Part shown: one piece after another, positions 35,905 through 43,886 of the stretch
Layout: each line of letters opens with the position of its first letter
Position numbering within the stretch: position 1 is the first letter of the stretch
NCBI RefSeq assembly: GCF_001553955.1
Contig: NZ_CP014234.1
Coordinates: 2,108,001-2,172,000 of the forward strand
Direction: 5' to 3'
DNA from: Moraxella osloensis
Lineage (GTDB): Bacteria; Pseudomonadota; Gammaproteobacteria; Pseudomonadales; Moraxellaceae
DNA: 64,000 nt
Notes under the pieces: generated by a model
Database searches by the model: none
What the model saw: the letters and a program-made list of their open reading frames with translations, nothing else
What the model was told of the DNA's origin: nothing
Program-made: the position numbers and the translations under genes

Positions 35905-36384
35905 ATGAAAGTTTGGCATTTATTTTTGGGGCTGGTGGCAGGCTTGGGCATCCCGATTCAAGCAGCGATTAATACCCGATTGGGCGCAATGTTTGGTGGC
36001 CAACCGCTAATGGCAGCATTTGTATCGTTCACGGTTGGCGCGCTATTATTGTGCTTGGTGTCTTTGCTATTTGTCGATTGGCAAGCGGTGCAATCGGGTC
36101 TATCAGACATGCAAATCAGTGACTGGTGGAAATGGCTTGGCGGTGCGCTGGGCGCGTTTTTTGTCTTTGCGTCGATTTTTTTAGCGCCAAAAATCGGTGT
36201 TACCAATACGGTGTTTTTGTTTATTTTAGGTCAGCTGGTCATGGGCATGGTGGTGGATAGTTTGGGTTTATTTGGTATGCCTGTGAAAACCCTGCATTGG
36301 AGTAAATTTTTGGGGATTGTATTGATGCTAGTCGGCGTATCGTTTTTTATGTTTGGACAAAAATGGTTTGCTAAGTCGTCATAA
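35905..36384 (+). CDS. DMT family transporter (YdcZ/DUF606-like)
   Basis: A 159-residue membrane protein with five hydrophobic helices: GLVAGLGIPIQAAINTRLG at the N-terminus, then LMAAFVSFTVGALLLCLVSLL and three more. It matches the single-repeat DUF606/YdcZ branch of the drug/metabolite transporters, which are thought to work as dimers. TAGGAATT precedes the ATG and epmA lies 30 bp upstream, so they may be co-transcribed. Substrate unknown. Confidence 0.85.
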   Translation: MKVWHLFLGLVAGLGIPIQAAINTRLGAMFGGQPLMAAFVSFTVGALLLCLVSLLFVDWQAVQSGLSDMQISDWWKWLGGALGAFFVFASIFLAPKIGVTNTVFLFILGQLVMGMVVDSLGLFGMPVKTLHWSKFLGIVLMLVGVSFFMFGQKWFAKSS

Positions 36385-36397
36385 TGCTACTTTTAGG

Positions 36398-37081
36398 TCA
36401 ATCTGCAAATCCAATCGCTAATTGATGGATATAGTCATTGAATTTGTATTCATCTTGCGAAGCAATCATAAAGGCATTGGGAATAGACTCATCCATACCC
36501 AATAACATCACCACGCCAAAATCTTCGGCTTGAAAATAGCGCTCATGCGGCTGCCGCAGTTCAATGATTTCACTGGCGATATGCTGTAATTTTTCACTCA
36601 AATCAGCTGGAATCGATTGTCCATCAAAATCATACAGTTGGGCATGGTGTTTTAATCCCCCATTGACGCCATTAATAATCGCTTGCGCCAACAGAAACTC
36701 AGCCAGTGGCAATTCATCAAACCAGTGAATTTCGCTTTGTTCAATCGCATCAAAGTTGCGGCTCATTTGCACCATCGGGTTATGCTGCTTTTTTGGACTT
36801 AGGTCATCGACATGAATGCCCCAAACGCCGTCATTATCGCAGGTTTTGCCAATGACGAGATGGTCGCCCAAGCGTTCTAACGGCAATAAGCCAAGGTGAT
36901 TAAAGCCACTATTGAGACTAGCGATATTGCCTAAAGCCAATAAATAATGATACAAACCTGCAGGTAATTGAACGCCCAAGGCGTGCTCATTTTGCTCAAT
37001 CATCGCCTGACTGACACCCAGCGGTTCGGGGTGATTTTCCAGTTGATATAATACCTTAATAGCACGAATAGGGTTTAGCAT
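36398..37081 (-). CDS. SMI1/KNR4-like protein
   Basis: A 227-residue protein. The segment IEQNEHALGVQLPAGLYHYL near residue 30 matches the start of the SMI1/KNR4 (SUKH) fold, and HLGLLPLERLGDH and WGIHVDDLS continue the pattern. SUKH proteins often serve as immunity proteins to toxins in contact-dependent systems, but others are housekeeping; no toxin gene is nearby here, so that role is not supported. ATG 37081 is chosen over a TTG two codons earlier. It follows the YaiI gene on the same strand by 6 bp. Confidence 0.6.
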   Translation of the reverse strand: MLNPIRAIKVLYQLENHPEPLGVSQAMIEQNEHALGVQLPAGLYHYLLALGNIASLNSGFNHLGLLPLERLGDHLVIGKTCDNDGVWGIHVDDLSPKKQHNPMVQMSRNFDAIEQSEIHWFDELPLAEFLLAQAIINGVNGGLKHHAQLYDFDGQSIPADLSEKLQHIASEIIELRQPHERYFQAEDFGVVMLLGMDESIPNAFMIASQDEYKFNDYIHQLAIGFAD

Positions 37082-37087
37082 AATCAA

Positions 37088-37558
37088 CTAGCGAATCCAA
37101 GCGTTCAAAATATTGGCAAAGGCTTGTTTGTCTTTGTCGCTATAGGGGGCTTGTCCGCCCAATTTGCTTTGTTGACTGGGGTCAAAAACGCCTGTACTAC
37201 GCATGGTATCCATAAAATCGCGCATATTAAGCTTTTGCTTAATGTTGTCTTTGTCATACACAAAACCGCGAGAGGTGACTACCTTGGCGCCTTTTTCAAT
37301 GCAGTCATTGGCAAGTGGGATATCGCTTGTGATGACCACATCACCCGCTACACAGTGCGCTGCGATATAGTCATCCGCTTTGTCAAAACCGCCTTCGACC
37401 ACTGTCATCTGCAAAACTGGCAACCGCGGTAAAGCAATGCCGCGATTGGCGACAAAAATCGTGGTCGTCTGGGTGCGCTGCGCGGTTTTGATGATGATTT
37501 GCTTGGCAATAGTGGGAATTGCGTCAGCGTCTATCCACAGGGTGATTTTTGCTGTCAT
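37088..37558 (-). CDS. yaiI: YaiI/YqxD family protein (DUF188)
   Basis: A 156-residue protein with LWIDADAIP at the N-terminus, ANRGIALP, GGFDKADDYIAAHC, ITSDIPLAND and the C-terminal FANILNAWIR, matching the UPF0178/DUF188 family, a PIN-like fold. The conserved Asp residues suggest nuclease-type metal binding, but the function is unproven. ATG 37558 is preferred to a GTG three codons earlier. It lies between the TIGR01244-type gene and the SMI1-like gene on the minus strand. Confidence 0.88.
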   Translation of the reverse strand: MTAKITLWIDADAIPTIAKQIIIKTAQRTQTTTIFVANRGIALPRLPVLQMTVVEGGFDKADDYIAAHCVAGDVVITSDIPLANDCIEKGAKVVTSRGFVYDKDNIKQKLNMRDFMDTMRSTGVFDPSQQSKLGGQAPYSDKDKQAFANILNAWIR

Positions 37559-37576
37559 GGTTTTCACTAAAAAGGA

Positions 37577-37909
37577 TTAGTCGTCTAGCAAATCAAGCTG
37601 TTTGGCAGACTGGAATAACACGTTTGAGCGGTTGCCTGAACGGCAGAACATAAACACGGGTTTTTCTGCTTGATTAAAAATCTCGGCAAACTGCTCAACT
37701 TGCTCACGGGTTAATTGACCACCAACGACCGGTAGATAATGATAGGCGAGCCCTGCTTGCTGTGCTTTAGTAGCGATATCTGTTTGCAGCGGTTGGTTGA
37801 GTTCTTCGCCATCGGGGCGGTTATTGATAATGGTTTTAAAACCTTGCGCTTGAATTTGAGCAACTTGCTGTGGCTCAATTTGACCATAAAAAACAGTATT
37901 GTTTGGCAT
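37577..37909 (-). CDS. TIGR01244-type phosphatase/sulfurtransferase-like protein
   Basis: A 110-residue protein with the P-loop FMFCRSGNRS (Cys-x5-Arg) of the dual-specificity phosphatase/rhodanese superfold, after an N-terminal TIINNRPDGEE. It matches the TIGR01244 family, found beside or fused to beta-lactamase-like hydrolases in sulfide-detoxification operons. A catalytic Cys-phosphate or persulfide intermediate is plausible. AAGGAAA precedes the ATG. The SulP transporter gene lies upstream on the same strand. Confidence 0.88.
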   Translation of the reverse strand: MPNNTVFYGQIEPQQVAQIQAQGFKTIINNRPDGEELNQPLQTDIATKAQQAGLAYHYLPVVGGQLTREQVEQFAEIFNQAEKPVFMFCRSGNRSNVLFQSAKQLDLLDD

Positions 37910-37972
37910 GTTGTGTTTCCTTATAAAGTTAGCGTTGATTATTCATGTTTTTACTGACTGCGACAAGTAGAT

Positions 37973-39688
37973 TTATTGGGTTAATTGTTTAACCGCTTGT
38001 TGCGTACTTAAAAATACCTTGCCTGTTAATTTTTGAATCACATCGGTTTTTTCAATCACATCCATCACCGGCCCTTTGACTTCCGAAAAATGTAGGGCGA
38101 TAGCTTGAGCCGCCAAATTTTGGTTTAAATTGATGAGCATATCTTGTGCTGTCAAATCGATGTGATTGACTGCCGATAACATCAGTACCAGATTTTTAGT
38201 CTGTGAATGACTGGCAATCGCCTGCTCAATAAACTGTAGCACGGACTGGGCATTGCCATAAAACAGGCTTTCATCAATGCGAATGATCAACAAATCATCA
38301 AACTGCTTCACTGGATGGCGTGCAACATTACGAAAATGCCCGGTATCACCAATTTGACCCACAATCGCGATATGCGGGTGGCTGGTTTGCCAAATCAAGC
38401 CTGCAAAGGAGGCAAACAGCCCCGCCACCAAGCCAATATTTAGCCCAAACAATAACACACCTGTGAGTGCCACGCCAAATGCCAGCGCATCGAGTTTGTC
38501 ATAGCGCAGCGCTTGCTTGAGCGTTTGTACATCAATCAGGCTGATAATCACTGACATGATCGTAGCGCCCAATATGGCATAGGGAAGTGGCTCTAAAGTC
38601 TGGCTAAAAAACAGCAGCACCAATGCCATCACCAGTACCGATAACATACTGGCAAGGGGACTTTGCGCACCCGCATCGACATTTACCGCGGTGCGTGAGA
38701 AGCCACCAACAATGGTAAACGACTGAAAAAACGCACCTGCGATATTGGCAAAGCCCAACCCTTTGAGTTCTAGATTAGCATCGTAAGCTTCATTGCGTTG
38801 TCGGGCAAATGAGCTGGCAACCGAGTTGCTAGAGACAAATGCAATCAGCGCCATCAATCCGGCTGCAGGTAATAAATTAATGAGTTCAACGGGCGAAATC
38901 TGATAAAACGGCAGCACAAAATGCGGCAAACCACTGGGTACATCCGCCACTGTGCGAATACCGATATCGGCAAAATTGCCAACTTGACTGGCGATAATAC
39001 CGATTGCCAGTACCGCAAGAGGTATCATACGCGTGATGACCTCAATGACTTTGGCAGCCAATAAAGGCTTGAGCCAAGTTTTAAGATAATAGCGGTTGAT
39101 AATTAGGACGGTGAATGCCGCAACACCGACCATCAAGGTGGGCACGTGCAACTCACGGCGATGAAACAAAAAGGTTTCAACATTCTCTAGCAGTGAATTG
39201 CCACTGATCGCGATACCTGTCACATATTTGATTTGCCCGACCAAAATCAAAATCGCCGCGCCACTAATAAACCCTGCCGTCACGCCACGGCTAATAAACT
39301 GGGTAATCCAGCCGAGCCGAAACACGCTTGCTAGCCACAATAGTGTCCCTGTTATCAGCGCCAAAAACGACGCCATAATGGCATAATGCATGGGCGGTAA
39401 TTCGTTATAGGGCTGCAGCGCTTGTGCGGTCATAATCGCAGTAATCGCCACGGGACCGACGGCATTGACCGAGCTTGCGCCAATCCACGCATACACCAGT
39501 ACCGGCACAATCGCTGAATATAACCCATATACAGGGGGCAACCCCGACAGCATGGCATAGCCCAAACTTTGCGGAATTACCAAAATACCCACGATAACAC
39601 CCGCCAACAAATCTTGACTGAGATTTGCCTTGTTATAGTGCGTTACCCAGTGGGGTAATCGTCGCAAGTAGGCTAAATGTAATGGCAA
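37973..39688 (-). CDS. SulP family inorganic anion transporter with STAS domain
   Basis: A 571-residue membrane protein with about 11-12 transmembrane helices (from LLAGVIVGILVIPQSLGYAMLSGLPPVYGLYSAIVP) and a cytoplasmic STAS domain at the C-terminus (about 440-560). SulP proteins carry sulfate, bicarbonate, or dicarboxylates; the sulfur-gene neighbourhood suggests sulfate or sulfite. The start at 39688 is TTG, since no ATG is available at the right place. It precedes the TIGR01244-type gene and follows the ArsR gene on the minus strand, so all three may be co-regulated. Confidence 0.9.
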   Translation of the reverse strand: MPLHLAYLRRLPHWVTHYNKANLSQDLLAGVIVGILVIPQSLGYAMLSGLPPVYGLYSAIVPVLVYAWIGASSVNAVGPVAITAIMTAQALQPYNELPPMHYAIMASFLALITGTLLWLASVFRLGWITQFISRGVTAGFISGAAILILVGQIKYVTGIAISGNSLLENVETFLFHRRELHVPTLMVGVAAFTVLIINRYYLKTWLKPLLAAKVIEVITRMIPLAVLAIGIIASQVGNFADIGIRTVADVPSGLPHFVLPFYQISPVELINLLPAAGLMALIAFVSSNSVASSFARQRNEAYDANLELKGLGFANIAGAFFQSFTIVGGFSRTAVNVDAGAQSPLASMLSVLVMALVLLFFSQTLEPLPYAILGATIMSVIISLIDVQTLKQALRYDKLDALAFGVALTGVLLFGLNIGLVAGLFASFAGLIWQTSHPHIAIVGQIGDTGHFRNVARHPVKQFDDLLIIRIDESLFYGNAQSVLQFIEQAIASHSQTKNLVLMLSAVNHIDLTAQDMLINLNQNLAAQAIALHFSEVKGPVMDVIEKTDVIQKLTGKVFLSTQQAVKQLTQ

Positions 39689-39766
39689 GGTGGTTATTCC
39701 GATAAAGTGGTTACTCTGATAAATTAGCGTCCGATAAATTGGCAGACTGGTTAGCTTTAGATTTAA

Positions 39767-40117
39767 TTATTTTGTGTGACAAAAGCGATCATACAGTACA
39801 TTGAGGATTGCTAAGGCATTGTCACTGGCGACTGAATAATAGATTTGTTTGCCCTCGCGGCGGGTGTTGACCAAACCATCTTTACGCAAAATCCCCAATT
39901 GCTGAGACAGACTTGGTTGACCCAGTCCCACTTTCTCTTCAAGCTGGCTCACACAATGCTCACCTTGCGTCAATTGACACAGCAGCATCAAGCGGTCAGG
40001 ATGAGATAACGACTTTAACAACTGGCTGGCTTTTCCTGCGGCAGCGTGCATTTGATCGAGCATGGTAGCATCCATCGACACAGGCGCATCGGACTGCGGT
40101 TCGGCAATTTCAGACAT
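39767..40117 (-). CDS. bigR: ArsR/SmtB family repressor, BigR/SqrR-like
   Basis: A 116-residue winged-helix repressor. The recognition helix is in GLGQPSLSQQLGILRKDGLV. Cys47 and Cys113 are 66 residues apart, the same spacing as the persulfide-sensing pair in BigR and SqrR; a further Cys55 is present. It should bind operator DNA until sulfide-derived persulfide links the two Cys. A perfect AT-rich palindrome lies between it and the divergent hydrolase gene. The Cys match makes this more likely than a metal sensor. Confidence 0.78.
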   Translation of the reverse strand: MSEIAEPQSDAPVSMDATMLDQMHAAAGKASQLLKSLSHPDRLMLLCQLTQGEHCVSQLEEKVGLGQPSLSQQLGILRKDGLVNTRREGKQIYYSVASDNALAILNVLYDRFCHTK

Positions 40118-40256
40118 GACTTTTCCCCAAGGTGTTTTGATGGCTGATACGTAATGGCTGATACGTAATCGCTGATACTAGGTGCTGCTACCATCAAACT
40201 TATCACATAATTTTAAAATCAATAAACGTTTATGCTAATACAATATATTGAAAAAC

Positions 40257-40273
40257 ATATTATAAAATAATAT
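40257..40273. promoter_or_regulatory. candidate BigR operator (ATATTAT-AAA-ATAATAT)
   Basis: A perfect 7+7 bp inverted repeat with a 3-nt center, between the divergent repressor and hydrolase genes. Its AT-rich palindromic form and position fit the known operators of BigR-type repressors. Confidence 0.6.
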
Positions 40274-40387
40274 AATGAATTAAGCAACGCCTTGCAATGC
40301 GGCTATTATACAAAAGTATAAAGTGTTTTTTCAGTTGAAATTGCCATAAAGATATGCCAAAAGCGTTTTTAGATAACAGGAAAACTT

Positions 40388-41269
40388 ATGAACATTCATT
40401 CTTTTTTAGACAAAGACACTGAAACTTTTACCCACGTTCTAGTTGATGAAGCTAGCAAACACTGCGCCATCATCGACCCAGTATTGGATTTTGACCCCGC
40501 AGCCGGCAAAATTACTTATGACAACGCCAATAACGTCATTGGGTTTGTCAAATCACAAGGTTTGACCTTGGACTATATCATCGAAACCCACGCCCATGCC
40601 GATCATTTATCGTCCGCGCCTTATATCAAAGCGCAATTAGGCGGTAAAATAGTGATGGGTAAATATATCGATAAGGTGCAAAAAACCTTTAAAACCATTT
40701 TTAACTTTGACGACCTAGCCACCGATGCCAGTCAATTTGATATTTTGACTGAGGAAGGCAGCGAGCTAACACTGGGTGATTTGAGCATTACGGCCATGCA
40801 TGTACCGGGTCATACCCCAGCCGATATGGCATATAAAGTGACGGATAAAAGCGCAGGCAAAGAAAAAATTGCGGTATTCGTCGGTGATACTATTTTTGCC
40901 CCTGATGTCGGCTCTGCACGCTGTGACTTTCCCCATGGTAGTGCCGAGGATTTGTATGACTCGATGCAGCGTTTATTAGCCTTGCCCGATGATACCCTGC
41001 TGTATCTTTGCCATGATTACCCACCCAAGGGCGGGCGTGAGCATATTGCAACGGTTTGTGTCGGTGAGCAAAAATTACGCAACATTCATGTCAAACAAGG
41101 CACGCCTAAAGCAGAATTTGTACGAATGCGTAACCAACGTGACAAAACACTTGCAATGCCACGTTTGATTTTGCCATCGGTACAAGTTAACATCAATGCA
41201 GGTGAATTGCCAAAACCAGAAGACAATGGCGTTCGCTACCTTAAAATTCCCTTAAATCAATTATCATAA
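40388..41269 (+). CDS. MBL-fold hydrolase, ETHE1/Blh-like (persulfide dioxygenase family)
   Basis: A 293-residue metallo-beta-lactamase-fold protein with the metal-binding THAHADHLS motif, GHTPADMAY, FVGDTIF and LLYLCHDY (His in HDY). The arrangement matches Blh/ETHE1-type enzymes that oxidise glutathione persulfide to sulfite. It is divergent from a BigR-type repressor and followed by a DUF2892 gene, the organisation of bigR operons. AACAGGAAAA precedes the ATG. Iron or zinc content is not determined by sequence alone. Confidence 0.88.
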   Translation: MNIHSFLDKDTETFTHVLVDEASKHCAIIDPVLDFDPAAGKITYDNANNVIGFVKSQGLTLDYIIETHAHADHLSSAPYIKAQLGGKIVMGKYIDKVQKTFKTIFNFDDLATDASQFDILTEEGSELTLGDLSITAMHVPGHTPADMAYKVTDKSAGKEKIAVFVGDTIFAPDVGSARCDFPHGSAEDLYDSMQRLLALPDDTLLYLCHDYPPKGGREHIATVCVGEQKLRNIHVKQGTPKAEFVRMRNQRDKTLAMPRLILPSVQVNINAGELPKPEDNGVRYLKIPLNQLS

Positions 41270-41286
41270 AATAAGGAAAATAATAA

Positions 41287-41709
41287 ATGAAAACCAATGT
41301 GGGCAACAAAGAGCGTATCGCGCGTGTTGTGGCAGGTCTAGCTTTACTAAAATCAGCGAAAAGCAAAAAGATGAAAATGCTTGGCTTAATACCCTTAGTA
41401 TCGGGTGCGACGGGTCATTGTCCTTGTTATAGCATGCTAGGTATCAACACCGCCAAATCAGCAGCAGATAGCAAAAAACACTCTAAAGCGCAATCCAAAG
41501 ACCATGCGCAAGATAGCGCTGATGACAAAAGCACCGTGATTGACAGTGCCATGCAAACAGCTGAAACCTTAAAAGAAACAGTTCAAGAAAAAGCAGCCAC
41601 GCTTAAAGAGACTGCTCAGGAAAAAATAGAAGAACTTGCAGACGCCAAGAAAGCTGACCATGCAGACAAAGCGAAAAAGTCAGAACAATCAGAAAAAAAA
41701 GAGGCTTAA
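41287..41709 (+). CDS. DUF2892-domain protein with charged helical tail
   Basis: A 140-residue protein. The first 55 residues match DUF2892: MKTNVGNKERIARVVAGLAL, a hydrophobic GLIPLVSGATGHCPCYSMLG with a CPC pair, typical of the YgaP-like membrane domain of sulfur operons. The remaining 85 residues are Lys/Ala/Glu-rich with repeated LKETxQEKxxxLKET, likely a long amphipathic helix resembling LEA/11-mer repeats. This tail is not part of ordinary DUF2892 proteins. It follows the hydrolase by 17 bp with AATAAGGAAAA before its ATG. Confidence 0.85.
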   Translation: MKTNVGNKERIARVVAGLALLKSAKSKKMKMLGLIPLVSGATGHCPCYSMLGINTAKSAADSKKHSKAQSKDHAQDSADDKSTVIDSAMQTAETLKETVQEKAATLKETAQEKIEELADAKKADHADKAKKSEQSEKKEA

Positions 41710-41768
41710 TCTAGGCGGCTTTAATTTAAGCGAATGTGACATTCGTTATAGCCTAATAAAAGACTGAG

Positions 41769-41797
41769 AAAAGGCATCCGTTTGGGTGTCTTTTTTC
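41769..41797 (+). terminator. rho-independent terminator of the sulfur gene pair
   Basis: AGGCATCC pairs with GGTGTCTT (with G-U pairs) over a short loop followed by six T, about 60 bp past the DUF2892 gene and 40 bp before trpF. Confidence 0.75.
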
Positions 41798-41838
41798 GTT
41801 ATACTAGCTTTTATCATTTTCAAGACAAACACAACTCA

Positions 41839-42483
41839 ATGAAAAATACAGCGGTCAAATTTTGCGGCTTTACCCAACTTGAAGATATTACAAATGCGGT
41901 CAATCTTGGCGTGGATGCGGTGGGTTTTGTATTTTATGAGCCAAGTCCGCGAGCGGTGACCCCCGAGCAAGCCTGTGAGCTTGCCAAAGCAGTGCCTGCG
42001 TTTACCACAGTGGTAGCATTGGTGGTTAATATGCCCGAGCAAGAATTGGTTTATCTATCGCATCATGTGCCGTTTGATATCGTGCAGTTTCACGGGGATG
42101 AATCGCCACGAGAATGCAAGCTGATGGCGGATAGAATCAATAAACGCTGGATAAAGGCATTACGCATCAGCCATGATGACACCACGGAGACGATTGTCAC
42201 CCAAATCCAAGCGCTTAAAGACTTTGGCGCGTGTAGCGTGCTACTTGACGCCTATCATCCCGATAAATTTGGCGGTACAGGTGATAGCTTTGATTGGGAT
42301 AAAATCCCTAGAAACTCGCCGTTACCGATTATTTTGGCTGGTGGATTGACGGCGGATAACGTGGGCGAAGCGATTGCCAAAACCAATATCTATGGCGTGG
42401 ATGTCAGCGGCGGCATTGAGTCAGCAAAAGGGGTGAAAAGTTTGGAGAAAATGCGTGAATTTGTGAATAAAGTGAGAAGTTAA
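41839..42483 (+). CDS. trpF: phosphoribosylanthranilate isomerase
   Basis: A 214-residue TIM-barrel enzyme of the usual length. The start VKFCGFT carries the catalytic Cys; VGFVFYEPSPRAV, VQFHGDE, LLDAY and the phosphate-binding ILAGGL and DVSGGIES motifs follow. It isomerises PRA to CdRP in tryptophan synthesis. ATG 41839 was chosen by homology; no good ribosome binding site is visible. The downstream membrane-protein gene starts directly after the stop codon. Confidence 0.96.
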   Translation: MKNTAVKFCGFTQLEDITNAVNLGVDAVGFVFYEPSPRAVTPEQACELAKAVPAFTTVVALVVNMPEQELVYLSHHVPFDIVQFHGDESPRECKLMADRINKRWIKALRISHDDTTETIVTQIQALKDFGACSVLLDAYHPDKFGGTGDSFDWDKIPRNSPLPIILAGGLTADNVGEAIAKTNIYGVDVSGGIESAKGVKSLEKMREFVNKVRS

Positions 42484-43050
42484 ATGGCATTTAACACAGA
42501 CATTCAAGAAAAGCCCAAGCATTTGAATTTACTTATTATAATTGGCATTGTGATGTTTTTATACGTTTTAATCCGCCCTTTTTTAGATTGGAATGAAGGA
42601 TTAACTGCAAGTATTGAAATAGTTTTGGTTGCCTTGTTTGTCGGGGCGTTTTTTCTCTTTGGCATTGTTAGTTTTATTTATATCTTTTTCAAAGCGATAC
42701 CGAATTTTAAAAGTTTTGCACAGATGATTGGATTTTTAGCTTTTGTCCTTGTCTTTATATTTAGTGCATTATTTTTCGTTGAAAAAGCAGTAACACCAGC
42801 ACTTTATGTGATTTTTGAAAATAAAAAAACTATCATAACAAGTGATTATCAAGTGAAATCTTATCAGCAAGCCAAAAGAGTTGGTGTGGACAACTACTTT
42901 CTATATTTTGACCATAACAAAGTTCAGATTAACAAATCAACTTATCAAAAATTAAGAACTGGTCAAATATATGATTTGACCGTTACTTATAAACCGAGAG
43001 CTGAAGTTTTGTATGACTTACAGATTTCACAAAAAAATCAAAACGATTGA
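42484..43050 (+). CDS. unknown membrane protein, paralogue of the one at 45195
   Basis: A 188-residue protein with three predicted membrane segments (about 15-31, 42-69, 80-100) and a C-terminal domain (about 105-188) ending in a KVQINKSTYQKL ... VTYKPRAEVLYD pattern. The gene's ATG abuts the trpF stop, so translation may be coupled. It is more AT-rich than the trp genes. A homologous protein is encoded between trpB and trpA: shared YFLYFD/YYLFFD, INKSTYQ/INSGTYQ and YKPRAEVL/YKPKAEIL. I do not recognise the family; a role in tryptophan metabolism is not implied by the sequence. Confidence 0.85.
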   Translation: MAFNTDIQEKPKHLNLLIIIGIVMFLYVLIRPFLDWNEGLTASIEIVLVALFVGAFFLFGIVSFIYIFFKAIPNFKSFAQMIGFLAFVLVFIFSALFFVEKAVTPALYVIFENKKTIITSDYQVKSYQQAKRVGVDNYFLYFDHNKVQINKSTYQKLRTGQIYDLTVTYKPRAEVLYDLQISQKNQND

Positions 43051-43074
43051 TAAATTAATAAAAAATGATATACT
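43047..43074 (+). promoter_or_regulatory. candidate promoter TTGATA-N16-TATACT (extended -10)
   Basis: TTGATA at 43047 and TATACT at 43069, with TG one base before the -10, precede the SDR gene by about 45 bp. This suggests SDR-trpB can be transcribed apart from trpF. Confidence 0.45.
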
Positions 43075-43117
43075 AACGTACTAGTATAATAGAACATTAA
43101 GAATGGTAGGGGATACA

Positions 43118-43870
43118 ATGAATATCTTGGTCACAGGCGTAACCGCAGGGTTTGGCAAAGCGATTGCCGAATTACTCATCTCAAAAGGTCATACCGTCAT
43201 CGGCACTGGCAGACGCCAAGAAAAACTGGACGAACTACAGAGCCAACTGGGCGATAACTTTATACCGCTAAACTTTGACGTATCGGACTTGCCCGCCACC
43301 AAAACCGCGCTACAAACTTTGCCAAATGATTTGCTTACCAACATCGACGTACTGGTCAATAACGCAGGATTGGCACTCGGACTTGAACCCGCGGATAAAA
43401 CAGACTTTGCCGATTGGCAACAAATGGTCAATACCAATATTCTAGGCTTGATTCACTTAACCCATGAAATCCTGCCTAGTATGGTCGCCAACAACGACGG
43501 CTACATTATTAATTTAAGCTCAACTGCAGGTAATTATCCGTATTTTGGTGGTAATGTGTATGGCGCGACCAAAGCCTTTGTGACCCAGTTTAGCCTAAAC
43601 TTACGTGCCGATTTGGTCGGTAAAAATATCCGTGTCAGTAATATCGAGCCAGGACTATGTGGTGGCACAGAGTTTAGCAATATTCGCTTTCATGGCGATG
43701 ACGCCAAAGCCGCCCAAGTTTATGACAGCGTGCAATATGTCACCCCACAAGATATCGCCAATATGGTGGCATGGCTGATTGAACAGCCCAAACACGTCAA
43801 TATCAACCGTATCGAAGTCATGCCCACCGCACAGACCTTTGCAGGCTTAAAAGTCGTTAAAGATTTATAA
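43118..43870 (+). CDS. short-chain dehydrogenase/reductase, YdfG-like
   Basis: A 250-residue SDR. NADP-binding [11 protein letters not shown] at the N-terminus, NNAGLALG, the active-site Ser in INLSSTAG and YGATK with catalytic Tyr/Lys are in order, as is the C-terminal [14 protein letters not shown] typical of the YdfG branch (L-allo-threonine/3-hydroxy acid dehydrogenase). ATG 43118 has TAGGGGATACA upstream; the in-frame GTG at 43103 is less likely. It lies between an unknown membrane protein and trpB; a role in the pathway is not known. Confidence 0.88.
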   Translation: MNILVTGVTAGFGKAIAELLISKGHTVIGTGRRQEKLDELQSQLGDNFIPLNFDVSDLPATKTALQTLPNDLLTNIDVLVNNAGLALGLEPADKTDFADWQQMVNTNILGLIHLTHEILPSMVANNDGYIINLSSTAGNYPYFGGNVYGATKAFVTQFSLNLRADLVGKNIRVSNIEPGLCGGTEFSNIRFHGDDAKAAQVYDSVQYVTPQDIANMVAWLIEQPKHVNINRIEVMPTAQTFAGLKVVKDL

Positions 43871-43886
43871 AATTAGAGAGAAGATA

